Source: Ureibacillus acetophenoni
Lineage (GTDB): Bacteria; Bacillota; Bacilli; Bacillales_A; Planococcaceae
Reading direction: 5' to 3'
DNA: 64,000 bases
Assembly: GCF_900220965.1 (NCBI RefSeq)
Contig: NZ_OBQC01000002.1
Location: 510,753-574,752, forward strand
Shown: positions 8,773 to 17,440 of the stretch, piece after piece
Layout: each line of letters opens with the position of its first letter
How positions within the stretch are numbered: position 1 is the stretch's first letter
Program-made: the position numbers and the translations under genes
Notes under the pieces: generated by a model
Seen by the model: the letters and a program-made list of their open reading frames with translations, nothing else
Database searches by the model: none
What the model was told of the DNA's origin: nothing

Positions 8773-9932
8773 AAAAGGCTGTCTTTGTTTATTCACCAGA
8801 ACAACTCGGATATAAATTTTCAGAATCTCATCCATTTAACCATAAACGTTTAACGTTAACGATGGATTTACTTAAAAAGATTAATGCACTAAATGAGGAT
8901 CATATCATTCCTGCGCGAATAGCAACTGATGAGGAAATTGCGCTTGCACACGATATAAAATATATCGAAGTCGTCAAGCAAGCAGGAATGGGATTACTGA
9001 CCCCAGAGCAAACTGTACACTATGGAATTGGTACTGAAGATACGCCAATATTTCCACATATGCATGAAGCAAGTAGCACCCTGGTTGGAGGTACGCTACA
9101 AGCAGTGGATGCAGTCATGCAAGGAAAAAGTAGACATGCTCTCAATTTAGGTGGTGGACTTCACCATGGATTTTTTAGTAAGGCATCAGGATTTTGCATT
9201 TATAATGATAGTAGCGTAGCGATTCGTTATTTACGGCAAAAATATAATGTTCGAGTTTTATATGTTGATACTGATGCTCATCATGGGGATGGTGTTCAAT
9301 GGGCGTTTTATGACGATCCGAATGTATGCACATTATCGATCCACGAAACGGGAAGATATCTCTTCCCTGGTACCGGAAATATTACGGAACGTGGTAGCGG
9401 AAAAGGTTATGGAACAACATTTAACTTTCCAGTAGATGCATTTACGGAAGATGATAGTTTCTTAATGATTTATGAAAATGCTTTAAAAGAAATCTTTGAA
9501 TATTTTAAACCTGATGTTGTATTCACTCAAAATGGCGCAGATGCTCACTATTTAGACCCTTTAACTCATCTATGCGGAACAATGAAAATCTATCAAGAAA
9601 TTCCAAAGCTAGTACATAAATTAGCCCATGAATACTGCGATGGAAAATGGATTGCTGTAGGCGGTGGTGGGTATGATATATGGAGAGTTGTTCCTAGAGC
9701 ATGGTCATATATTTGGACAGAAATGAATGACCTCCCTGCTCCTTCTGGTCCATTACCTAAAGAATGGATAGAAAAATGGCAAAAGGAATCTCCCGTTCCT
9801 TTGTTTCCGAATTGGGAGGATCCAGATCCATTATACAAGCCTATTCCAAGAAAACCAGAGATTGAAGAAAAAAATGCTCAAATGCTCCAGAAAGCCTTGC
9901 AAATTATTAAAAATGAGCAATTCAAACAATGA
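8769..9932 (+). CDS. acuC: AcuC, acetoin-utilisation type protein deacetylase
   Basis: Class I histone-deacetylase-like zinc enzyme; in B. subtilis it removes the acetyl group that AcuA places on acetyl-CoA synthetase. From the ATG at 8769 it is 387 residues, the same as B. subtilis AcuC. An upstream in-frame extension to 8742 lies inside acuB and is not needed. Active-site motifs: GGGLHHGFFSKASGFCIYND, DTDAHHGDGVQWAF (zinc Asp/His) and GADAHYLDPL. It is coupled to acuB by ATGA and ends at a shared terminator. Confidence 0.96.
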   Translation: MKKAVFVYSPEQLGYKFSESHPFNHKRLTLTMDLLKKINALNEDHIIPARIATDEEIALAHDIKYIEVVKQAGMGLLTPEQTVHYGIGTEDTPIFPHMHEASSTLVGGTLQAVDAVMQGKSRHALNLGGGLHHGFFSKASGFCIYNDSSVAIRYLRQKYNVRVLYVDTDAHHGDGVQWAFYDDPNVCTLSIHETGRYLFPGTGNITERGSGKGYGTTFNFPVDAFTEDDSFLMIYENALKEIFEYFKPDVVFTQNGADAHYLDPLTHLCGTMKIYQEIPKLVHKLAHEYCDGKWIAVGGGGYDIWRVVPRAWSYIWTEMNDLPAPSGPLPKEWIEKWQKESPVPLFPNWEDPDPLYKPIPRKPEIEEKNAQMLQKALQIIKNEQFKQ

Positions 9933-9936
9933 TAAA

Positions 9937-9987
9937 AAAGGATGTCTTATGTTCTAAGTATCACATACTTAGATAAGACATCCTTTC
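9937..9987. terminator. Bidirectional terminator between acuC and ccpA
   Basis: AAAGGATGTCTTAT and CTAAGT (9938-9959) pair with ACTTAG and ATAAGACATCCTTT (9967-9985). T-rich sequence lies on both sides, serving the convergent acuC and ccpA. Confidence 0.9.
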
Positions 9988-9996
9988 TTTTTCCTC

Positions 9997-10998
9997 TCAA
10001 CCTTTAACAGATTGACGGGATTCGATACGGTGTGGCAAAATGACCACTTTTTCTTCAATATTTTCTTTGTTCATGATTTTTGTTAATAAACGCATTGCCA
10101 CTGCCCCAATATCATATAGAGGGAATGCAACGCTCGTTAACCTTGGACGAACCATTCTTGCTAGTTTAGAATTTTCAAAACTAATGACCTCAATATCATC
10201 TGGAACATTTTTACCGTGATCTTGTGCTCCATGAATAATTCCAATTGCTAATTCGTCACTTCCCGCAAAAAATGCAGTTGGTGGATTATCTAATGTACTT
10301 AGTGTCTCCCATGCCTCAATTCCACTATCATAAGAACTTTCCTCAGATATTATTAATTGTTCATCAATTTCAATGTTTGCATCTTGTAACGCTTTTTTAT
10401 ATGCTGCTAACTTATATTTTGAGTTAATGGTATAAGCAAGAGGTCCTGATAAAAAGGCAATTCTTTTATGTCCATTGCTAATGAGCAATTGAATCGCTTC
10501 ATAAGATGCTTGGAAATAATCAATATTAACTGAAGGAACATCATTTGATTCATCAACAGATCCAGCCAGTACGATTGGAACTGGTGCATGTTTCATTAAG
10601 TGATGTAACTTATCTGTTACAGCATCACTCATCATAACAATTCCATCAACTTGTTTTCCTAACATAGTATCAAGCAATGTTATTTCTTTTTCTTCGTTTT
10701 GGTCCGAATTGGCTAAAATAATGTTGTAATTATACATTGTCGCAATATCTTCAATTCCACGAGCGGCTTCTGCATAAATACTATTTGATATATCAGGAAT
10801 GATAACTCCTACAGTTGTCGTTTTTTTACTTGCTAACCCTCGCGCAACTGCATTTGGTCTATATTCCAAACGTTCAATTACTTCCAACACTTTTTTCCTA
10901 GTTGAAGGTTTAACATTTTGATTTCCGTTCACTACACGTGATACAGTTGCCATTGATACATTTGCTTCACGTGCTACATCATAAATTGTTACAGTCAA
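9997..10998 (-). CDS. ccpA: Catabolite control protein A
   Basis: LacI/GalR-family global regulator of carbon catabolite control that binds cre sites together with HPr-Ser-P. The helix-turn-helix is at residues 4-25 ([22 protein letters not shown]), followed by the hinge [13 protein letters not shown]. The periplasmic-binding-like core runs to residue 333, and [21 protein letters not shown] is close to B. subtilis CcpA. The start codon is TTG at 10996-10998, 8 bases behind a strong GGAGG. It is convergent with acuABC, the usual arrangement with aroA upstream. Confidence 0.96.
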   Translation of the reverse strand: MTVTIYDVAREANVSMATVSRVVNGNQNVKPSTRKKVLEVIERLEYRPNAVARGLASKKTTTVGVIIPDISNSIYAEAARGIEDIATMYNYNIILANSDQNEEKEITLLDTMLGKQVDGIVMMSDAVTDKLHHLMKHAPVPIVLAGSVDESNDVPSVNIDYFQASYEAIQLLISNGHKRIAFLSGPLAYTINSKYKLAAYKKALQDANIEIDEQLIISEESSYDSGIEAWETLSTLDNPPTAFFAGSDELAIGIIHGAQDHGKNVPDDIEVISFENSKLARMVRPRLTSVAFPLYDIGAVAMRLLTKIMNKENIEEKVVILPHRIESRQSVKG

Positions 10999-11036
10999 AG
11001 GATCCGCCTCCTTTTTTATTTATTATTGGTGCTATC

Positions 11037-11066
11037 ATCATACGATATAAGTCTTTTCATTTTCAA
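11037..11066 (-). promoter_or_regulatory. Probable ccpA promoter
   Basis: On the minus strand, TTGAAA (11066-11061) and TATGAT (11042-11037) have 18-base spacing and lie about 40 bases before the ccpA TTG start. Confidence 0.5.
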
Positions 11067-11225
11067 TGAATAGTATATGAGTTGTAATTATATGGTATCC
11101 ATTCTAACATAATTCTCAATATATTTTATGACAAGAATGTTAAATTTCTCTTTAGAATTTCAATTTGCTAAAAAATTCACAAATTTGAAATGAATTATCG
11201 TTCAAATATAGTAAAACAATTTGCT

Positions 11226-11257
11226 AAAAAATCCGACCAGCATTCACCGGTCGGATT
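11226..11257 (-). terminator. Terminator of aroA
   Basis: AATCCGACC (11257-11249) pairs with GGTCGGATT (11238-11230) on the minus strand, then TTTTTT. It lies just after the aroA stop. Confidence 0.9.
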
Positions 11258-11261
11258 ACAA

Positions 11262-12347
11262 TTATGCTTTAAGTTCATATTCTTTCATGAACCTTTGAAG
11301 TTCTGTATAGAATTGGTTGAATTCTTGAATATCCATTTGTTGTTGAGAATCAGATAGTGCCACTGAAGGATCTGGGTGAACTTCTGCCATTACTCCATCT
11401 GCTCCAATAGCAATTGCTGCTTTTGCACATGGTAATAGTAAATCACGACGACCAGTGGAATGCGTTACGTCAACAAATACTGGTAAATGTGTTTCTTGTT
11501 TTAAAATTGGCACAGCAGAAATGTCTAATGTATTACGGGTAGCTTTTTCATAAGTGCGAATTCCGCGCTCACATAACATAATGTTCTCGTTACCTTTTGA
11601 CATAATGTACTCTGCAGCATGGATAAATTCGTCAATTGTAGCCGCTAAACCACGTTTTAAAAGTACTGGTTTATTCGTTTCACCAACAGCTTTTAACAAT
11701 TCAAAGTTCTGCATGTTACGTGCACCAATTTGAATGACATCAACATAATCTAATGCTTCTTCAATATGAGCTGGTGTTACGATTTCTGTTACGACAGCTA
11801 AACCGTATTCTTCTGACACTCGTTTTAGGATTTTTAAACCTTCTAACCCTAACCCTTGGAAGTCGTATGGAGAAGTACGTGGTTTGTATGCACCACCACG
11901 AATAAATTTAAGACCTTTTGCACTTATAGATTCAGCAACTTTCGCAGTTTGTTCATAAGATTCAACTGAACAAGGACCGAAGATAAATGATGGACCACCT
12001 GCTCCAACTGTTTCACCGTTAATATCAATAACAGTATCTTCAGCTTTTTTCTTACGTGAAACAAGTAGTTCTTTCTTTTTATTTGCTTCTAATTGTTTTA
12101 GAGATGTCTTAAAGATTTGTTTAAAAATATAGTCAACCGTCATCTGATTTAACGGTCCTTTATTGTGCTCTTTTAATAAATTTAACATATGACGTTCACG
12201 TAAAGGATCGTATCGGTTAACACCTTGTTTTTCTTTAATCTTACCGATTTCGTTTACAACTTCAGCTCGCTCATTTACTAATCGTAATATCTCTAAATTT
12301 AAATGATCGATTTGTTTACGAAGTGCATCTAAATTTTGCTCGCTCAT
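11262..12347 (-). CDS. aroA: Bifunctional chorismate mutase / DAHP synthase
   Basis: Catalyses the first step of aromatic amino acid synthesis (phosphoenolpyruvate + erythrose 4-phosphate to DAHP). The fused N-terminal AroQ chorismate mutase domain (about residues 1-85, [26 protein letters not shown]) serves as a feedback sensor. The DAHP synthase barrel follows: [46 protein letters not shown] and CERGIRTYE. It is 361 residues, as in B. subtilis AroA(G). A ribosome site GGAGAGAAAG precedes the ATG. It is monocistronic, with a promoter at 12425-12453. Confidence 0.96.
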   Translation of the reverse strand: MSEQNLDALRKQIDHLNLEILRLVNERAEVVNEIGKIKEKQGVNRYDPLRERHMLNLLKEHNKGPLNQMTVDYIFKQIFKTSLKQLEANKKKELLVSRKKKAEDTVIDINGETVGAGGPSFIFGPCSVESYEQTAKVAESISAKGLKFIRGGAYKPRTSPYDFQGLGLEGLKILKRVSEEYGLAVVTEIVTPAHIEEALDYVDVIQIGARNMQNFELLKAVGETNKPVLLKRGLAATIDEFIHAAEYIMSKGNENIMLCERGIRTYEKATRNTLDISAVPILKQETHLPVFVDVTHSTGRRDLLLPCAKAAIAIGADGVMAEVHPDPSVALSDSQQQMDIQEFNQFYTELQRFMKEYELKA

Positions 12348-12424
12348 TTACTTTCTCTCCTCTCCAGTGTACCGAACTCTTTCAGAAGTATGAAATGTAT
12401 GATACATTTTAGAATAATAATACT

Positions 12425-12453
12425 ATTATAATCAAAATATATTAAGTTGTCAC
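12425..12453 (-). promoter_or_regulatory. aroA promoter
   Basis: On the minus strand, GTGACA (12453-12448) and TATAAT (12430-12425) are separated by 17 bases, pointing at aroA. Confidence 0.65.
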
Positions 12454-12462
12454 GAAATTTAA

Positions 12463-12484
12463 TTTAGCGATTCAACTCGCTAAA
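12463..12484. promoter_or_regulatory. Perfect inverted repeat, possible operator
   Basis: TTTAGCGA-6-TCGCTAAA lies in the divergent region between aroA and the FtsA-like gene, just upstream of the aroA -35 and about 38 bases before the plus-strand start. It has the size of a dimeric repressor site. The protein that would bind is unknown. Confidence 0.4.
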
Positions 12485-12521
12485 GTGAATTGTGAATTAT
12501 TAAAAAAAGGAAGCGGTTGCA

Positions 12522-14666
12522 ATGTCTTCAAAACTATTCGCATTAGATATTGGTACACGATCTGTTGTTGGCATTATTTTAGAGGAACAAAATAACAACT
12601 TTCACGTTGCAGATATCTACATGAAAGAACATAAAGAACGTGCAATGGTTGATGGACAAATACATAATGTGCTCTACGTAGCCGAACTGATACATACAGT
12701 TAAAACCGAATTAGAGAAAAAACATGGTCCACTTACGAAAGTAAGTGTTGCAGCAGCTGGTCGTGCGTTAAAAACCGAACAAGCAAGTGTTACTATAAAC
12801 ATAAAAAATCGTCCTATTTTTACTGAAGAAGATATAAACCGTCTCGAGTTACAAGCAGTTCAACAAGCCCAAGCACAGTTAATTCAACATGAGGTTGAAA
12901 ATGAGATTAATCATTATTATTGTGTTGGATATTCTGTTCTGTTTTATAAACTTGATGGTGAAGAAATCGGTAGCTTAGTCGATCAACAAGGAGACGAGGC
13001 GACTGTTGAAGTTATCGCAACATTTTTACCGCGTGTTGTCGTTGAATCGCTAATCGCCGCATTGAAAAGAGCAAATTTGGAAATGGAAGCTTTAACATTA
13101 GAACCAATTGCTGCCATAAATGTGCTCATACCTTCAAGCATGCGTCGCTTAAATGTTGCACTTGTTGATATTGGAGCTGGTACGTCTGATATTGCCATTA
13201 CTGATGGTGGAACGATTGTAGCTTATGGGATGGTACCAGTCGCTGGTGATGAGATTACTGAAGCATTAAGTGATCATTACCTTTTAGATTTTCCTGTTGC
13301 AGAAAATACAAAACGCCAGCTAACTTCAGAATCAACAATTTTCATAGAAGACATATTAGGTTTTGATCAGGAAGTACCACGTGAAGAAGTATTAGATGCT
13401 ATTCAACCATCCATCCAACATCTAGCTCAATCAATTGGACAAGAAATACTAAGATTGAACAATCAACGCTCTCCAAAAGCCGTTATGTTAGTTGGTGGAG
13501 GAAGTTTAACTCCTAATGTGACTACGGAATTATGTAAAGTATTACAACTTCCAGAAAACCGAGTGGCAGTACGTGGGTTAGATGCTATTCAAAATTTAAC
13601 AAAATCTGATTCTATTTCTAATTCTCCTGAACTTATTACACCAATCGGTATTGCAATTGCTGCGAAATTAGCACCAATTCAATACATGACAGTAACAGTG
13701 AATGATACAACAGTACGATTATTTGAAATGAAAGATATGACCGTGACTGACGCATTCTTAGCTGCAAATATACAAGCTAAACAGTTATATGGAAAGCCTG
13801 GGAAAGGCATTTCTATAACGATAAATGGTCAGGATATTTTTGTTCCTGGTGAGCATGGAAGTTTAGCAACAATTTACGTAAACGGTGAAGTTGCAACAAC
13901 AAAAACTGTCATTAGAAATGGAGATCGAATCGAACTTGTAGATGGGAAAAATGGACAAGATGCTACTGCAAAAGTCCAAGACCTTGTTGATAGTGCATTG
14001 ATAAAAAAAATTAAACTTCAAGGTAAGCCATTTACAGTCCAACCAAAAGTATTATTAAATGGTTTACCAACTACATTAGATAGAAATCTTAAAGATCGGG
14101 ATGTCCTAGTCATAAATACAATCGATACAATTGAGAATTTATTGAATTTGTATAATAAAAAACTAATCAATCAATTACAACCATTTGTTGTTTATGTTGA
14201 GGGAAAACCGTTGTACTTACCTGAATTTACTGCGAAACTTTACATTAATGGAAAGCCAGGAAAACTTCAATATCCTTTTTATGATGGATACACAGTGTCT
14301 GTTGAAGAATCTTCATTACCCACTATACAGAACATTGCTGATAAATTAAGTATTGTTTTAGAAGATAGAATAACAGTTATATTCCAAGATGAAGAGTTAC
14401 TATTAAAAAGAACAATTTACGAAGCACATGTAAATGGAACTGTTTATCAATCAAGTGCAACGATTTTTAGCGGAGCGTCGGTTGAATTTAAACAAAAAGA
14501 GCAGAAGCAAAAGTGGATTTTCCAAGATGTATTTCGTTTTTCCAATTGGCAATTACCCTCAGATTTTAAAGGGCAATTTACAATATTAAGAAATGGTCAA
14601 TCAGCTACTTTTGATACCGAAATTTTTGGTGGCGATCACTTGCAAATACTCTTATCTGAACTTTAA
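12522..14666 (+). CDS. FtsA/actin-like ATPase with long beta-rich C-terminal region
   Basis: A 714-residue protein with an FtsA-type actin fold over the first half. Phosphate-1 motif is ALDIGTRSVVGIILEE (residues 7-22), an SHS2-like insert comes next (VSVAAAGRALKTEQASV, then FTEEDINRLELQAV), phosphate-2 is VDIGAGTSDIAITDGG (about 215-230) and the adenosine motif is VMLVGGGSLT (about 320). The second half is not actin-like. It holds at least five short units with an xNGxx turn (ITINGQDIFVPG, VLLNGLPTTLD, LYINGKPGKLQ, AHVNGTVYQS, ILRNGQSATF) followed by beta-like segments, suggesting repeated small beta domains. It is not the division gene ftsA, which pairs with ftsZ. Relatives occur next to aroA/ccpA in some Bacillales, annotated only as cell-division-like. 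The role is unknown; ATP binding is likely. Confidence 0.8.
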   Translation: MSSKLFALDIGTRSVVGIILEEQNNNFHVADIYMKEHKERAMVDGQIHNVLYVAELIHTVKTELEKKHGPLTKVSVAAAGRALKTEQASVTINIKNRPIFTEEDINRLELQAVQQAQAQLIQHEVENEINHYYCVGYSVLFYKLDGEEIGSLVDQQGDEATVEVIATFLPRVVVESLIAALKRANLEMEALTLEPIAAINVLIPSSMRRLNVALVDIGAGTSDIAITDGGTIVAYGMVPVAGDEITEALSDHYLLDFPVAENTKRQLTSESTIFIEDILGFDQEVPREEVLDAIQPSIQHLAQSIGQEILRLNNQRSPKAVMLVGGGSLTPNVTTELCKVLQLPENRVAVRGLDAIQNLTKSDSISNSPELITPIGIAIAAKLAPIQYMTVTVNDTTVRLFEMKDMTVTDAFLAANIQAKQLYGKPGKGISITINGQDIFVPGEHGSLATIYVNGEVATTKTVIRNGDRIELVDGKNGQDATAKVQDLVDSALIKKIKLQGKPFTVQPKVLLNGLPTTLDRNLKDRDVLVINTIDTIENLLNLYNKKLINQLQPFVVYVEGKPLYLPEFTAKLYINGKPGKLQYPFYDGYTVSVEESSLPTIQNIADKLSIVLEDRITVIFQDEELLLKRTIYEAHVNGTVYQSSATIFSGASVEFKQKEQKQKWIFQDVFRFSNWQLPSDFKGQFTILRNGQSATFDTEIFGGDHLQILLSEL

Positions 14667-14673
14667 TGCTATT

Positions 14674-14723
14674 AAAAAAGGGTTGAATCTTAAAGAAAAT
14701 TTCTTTAAGATTCAACCCTTTTT
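14674..14723. terminator. Terminator between the FtsA-like gene and ytxH
   Basis: AAAAAGGGTTGAATCTTAAAG pairs with its complement ending CCCTTTTT over more than 20 bp with a tiny loop. T-runs on both strands serve two convergent genes. Confidence 0.93.
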
Positions 14724-14732
14724 ATTCACTTT

Positions 14733-15188
14733 TTAAATGGAAGAAGGACGAGCAGCGTCTGAAATTTCAATTCCTTCTTTTTCATTTTCGATTAATTCGA
14801 TTGGCTCTTCACCTTCTGCTGATACAGTTCCATCATAAAATACTGTTGGTACTTTTGATGATTTAGATTTTACTTTATCAACTAATTGAACAGATTGTTC
14901 TTTCAATTGGTTAGAAAGTTTTACTGTTTTTTCTTTTGCAGTCGTAGAGATTTCTACGCCTTTATCACGAATTGTTAAAGCTTGATTTGCTACATCAGTT
15001 CGTAAATCTCTTCCTGCCTTTGGAGCTAATAATAAGCCTACAGCAGCTCCAACCATTCCACCCACTAGAGAACCAATAATAAAATCTTTAATATTAATTG
15101 TCTCCTCTCTATAGATTGGATCATTTGTTCCTACAGGTAAATTTGATTGATTTTTCACTTCATTGTAATTTGGTTTTTCAGTTGTCAT
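14733..15188 (-). CDS. ytxH: YtxH-family membrane-anchored protein
   Basis: Small protein of the YtxH family (general stress proteins of unknown biochemical role). A hydrophobic glycine-rich helix at about residues 31-53 (FIIGSLVGGMVGAAVGLLLAPKAGRDLR) is the family signature: one membrane span ending in APKAG. The rest is a long charged, coiled-coil-prone stretch and an acidic tail. It follows ytxG by 54 bases on the same strand. In B. subtilis ytxGHJ is under sigma-B and sigma-H; I did not identify such a promoter here. Confidence 0.88.
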   Translation of the reverse strand: MTTEKPNYNEVKNQSNLPVGTNDPIYREETINIKDFIIGSLVGGMVGAAVGLLLAPKAGRDLRTDVANQALTIRDKGVEISTTAKEKTVKLSNQLKEQSVQLVDKVKSKSSKVPTVFYDGTVSAEGEEPIELIENEKEGIEISDAARPSSI

Positions 15189-15242
15189 TGCTCCCCAACC
15201 CCTTTTAAAATTTTTAATATTAGAAAATAGTGCTTTAAGTAA

Positions 15243-15662
15243 TCACTTAGTTGTTTTACGTTGTTTCCATTTATCTGCTAGTTCAATTGCGATATTCCCC
15301 CATTGAACAACTTGAGCAATTTTTTCCTCATTTTTTTCAACTTCTGTTGAAATTGTTGATGAAATTTTATTAATTGAATTGTTTAATCCATTTACAGAAG
15401 TACCAATGTTTTTTACTGCATCGACTACCGTATTTAACTTTTCTGATTTATGTGTAATATCTTCAGCTAGAGTATTTGTCTTTTCAAGCAATGAAGTTGT
15501 TTCACGCGTTATACCTTCCATTTGCTTTTCTATTCCAGCTGCGGTACCAGCAATACTATTTAAAATTTCTTTAAGAGAAAATAATGTTCGACCGATACTG
15601 ATACACAATATTAGAAAAGCGATTGCTGCGATCAATGCGGCGATGTATAAAATGATAATCAT
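15243..15662 (-). CDS. ytxG: YtxG-like DUF948 membrane protein
   Basis: Protein of 139 residues with one N-terminal membrane span (MIIILYIAALIAAIAFLILCIS) and a long cytoplasmic amphipathic coiled coil with methyl-acceptor-like heptads (GITRETTSLLEKTNTLAEDI). This is the DUF948 layout of B. subtilis YtxG (143 residues). The frame stays open to 15728, but the ATG at 15662 has AGGAGG 9 bases upstream and starts directly at the membrane helix, so it is chosen. It forms a pair with ytxH. Confidence 0.85.
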   Translation of the reverse strand: MIIILYIAALIAAIAFLILCISIGRTLFSLKEILNSIAGTAAGIEKQMEGITRETTSLLEKTNTLAEDITHKSEKLNTVVDAVKNIGTSVNGLNNSINKISSTISTEVEKNEEKIAQVVQWGNIAIELADKWKQRKTTK

Positions 15663-15733
15663 GCGATGAATCCTCCTGAAACTTATTAGTAATATAATTC
15701 GACAAAAATGGGTGAATACCTTTTTCATTTTTG

Positions 15734-15763
15734 AAAAAACAGCTTACCTTTAAGATAAGCTGT
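15734..15763 (-). terminator. Terminator of murC
   Basis: ACAGCTTA (15763-15756) pairs with TAAGCTGT (15746-15739) on the minus strand, then TTTTTT at 15738-15734. Confidence 0.8.
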
Positions 15764-15811
15764 CAACTTTTAGTCTAAACAATTATATATAAATTTTTCA
15801 AATCATAACTA

Positions 15812-17110
15812 TTATTTTAATAATTCTTCAAATGCATCTTGGAATTTATGAACATCGCCTGCACCCATAAATAAAAACACAGCATTGTCAAACTTTTGTA
15901 GTTCACTAACCGTATCTAGTTGTAATGTTGCACTTCCATTAATAAGAGTTTTTAAATCTTCTATTGTCAGATTCCCACTCTGTTCACGAGCAGAACTGAA
16001 AATGTCACATAAGTATACTGCATCTGCCTGACTTAGACTATCAGCAAAGTCCTTCAAGAACGCTTCAGTTCGACTAAATGTATGTGGTTGGAATACAGCT
16101 ACTAGTTGTTTGTCTGGATACTTTTGACGAGCAGATTGAATTGTAGCTCTTATTTCTGTTGGATGATGTGCATAATCATCTACAAGCACATTGTTGCCTA
16201 TTTTTGTTTCTGTAAACCTTCTTTTCACACCTGCATAAGTAATTAGTCGTTCCTGTACTAAATCTGCTGGAATTTCCTCATAGTGTGATAGTGCAATAAC
16301 GGATAATGAGTTCAATACATTATGGTCGCCAAACAACGGAATTGTAAACGTACTATAATACTCATTTCTAACATATACTTCAAAACTTGTTCCTTCAGTT
16401 GTTTTTATAACGTTTCTAGCTGCAAAGTCATTTTGAGCACCAAATCCGTAATATACAACAGGGACATTCGCTTGAATTTTCTGTAAGTAATCATCATCAC
16501 CACAAGCAATAATTGCCTTTTTCACTTGTAATGCTAATTGTTGGAATGCATTATAGACATCTTCAATATCTGCAAAATAATCCGGATGATCAAAATCAAT
16601 ATTTGTCATTACTGCATAGTCTGGCTGATAAGCTAAGAAATGTCTTCTATATTCACATGCTTCCATGACAAAGAAAGATGCTTCTTGCTTTCCTGAACCA
16701 GTACCATCACCGATTAAGAATGATGTTGGCTTGTAACCACCGATTACATGACTCATTAAACCTGTAGTTGACGTTTTACCATGTGCTCCGGTAATTGCGA
16801 TTGATGTATATTTTTTAATATAATCTCCTAAAAACTTATGATAACGTATGACTTCAACGCCAATTTCTTTAGCTCGAACAATTTCTGGATGATCATCTGG
16901 AAATGCATTCCCTGCAATAACAATCATGCCTGGTTGAATATTTTCTGGATCGAATTTTAATATTGTAATATTACGATCTCTTAACGGTTTTTCTGTAAAA
17001 TAAAAGTTTTGTACGTCAGAACCTTGTACTTGTTCACCTGAGTCAAATAATATTTGGGCTAATGAACTCATACCCGAACCTTTAATACCTGTAAAATGAT
17101 AAAATGTCAT
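15812..17110 (-). CDS. murC: UDP-N-acetylmuramate--L-alanine ligase
   Basis: Cytoplasmic ATP-dependent ligase adding the first amino acid of the peptidoglycan stem peptide. The N-terminal motif [16 protein letters not shown] is the UDP-binding domain, [15 protein letters not shown] the ATP P-loop, and [14 protein letters not shown] the C-terminal signature. It is 432 residues, typical of Bacillus MurC. Ribosome site GGGAGG precedes the ATG. It lies between sftA and ytxG as in B. subtilis. A 330-base leader region separates it from sftA. Confidence 0.96.
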   Translation of the reverse strand: MTFYHFTGIKGSGMSSLAQILFDSGEQVQGSDVQNFYFTEKPLRDRNITILKFDPENIQPGMIVIAGNAFPDDHPEIVRAKEIGVEVIRYHKFLGDYIKKYTSIAITGAHGKTSTTGLMSHVIGGYKPTSFLIGDGTGSGKQEASFFVMEACEYRRHFLAYQPDYAVMTNIDFDHPDYFADIEDVYNAFQQLALQVKKAIIACGDDDYLQKIQANVPVVYYGFGAQNDFAARNVIKTTEGTSFEVYVRNEYYSTFTIPLFGDHNVLNSLSVIALSHYEEIPADLVQERLITYAGVKRRFTETKIGNNVLVDDYAHHPTEIRATIQSARQKYPDKQLVAVFQPHTFSRTEAFLKDFADSLSQADAVYLCDIFSSAREQSGNLTIEDLKTLINGSATLQLDTVSELQKFDNAVFLFMGAGDVHKFQDAFEELLK

Positions 17111-17440
17111 AAGATAAACCTCCCGGGATACTGTATTTGACCCCTTTGATGAACTTTTTTTGTTAGAGGGTAAAAGTTAAATAATTTTTAGTAAAATAGT
17201 CTTTTGGTTGTTTGGGGTGTACATGCGAACCTATAAATAACTTGCAGACTTAACTCTACACCAAGATTGTAGCCTGCTCTCCCCTTTACTTTCATTTAGC
17301 TAAAAACCTTTACCATTATAGCACTAATATGGCAAAACATTAACTATTCATTTAAGTATAGTTTACCTGTAAATTCAGATAATTATTAACCGAAATTTAC
17401 CCTTTTTGAAATAAATGAGAGGGGTAATTATTCCCTCTCA
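17111..17440 (-). promoter_or_regulatory. Long, possibly structured leader upstream of murC
   Basis: On the minus strand an extended -10 element (TGC-TATAAT, hexamer at 17320-17315) lies about 205 bases before the murC ATG. The predicted transcript holds a CTACA-7-TGTAG hairpin (around 17255-17275), a GGTGTA/TACACC pair enclosing about 35 bases, and a UUUUUAG 5' end that can pair with a downstream CUAAAAA. No match to T-box, S-box or any other leader class I know. A short hairpin just after the sftA stop (GAGAGGG/CCCTCTC, 17415-17441) may end sftA transcription. Confidence 0.4.

Noticed and set aside
17111..17440. 6S RNA gene
   Set aside because: Terminal pairing and length are suggestive, but there is no clean terminator and the conserved central bubble could not be recognised. 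Kept only as an unexplained leader.
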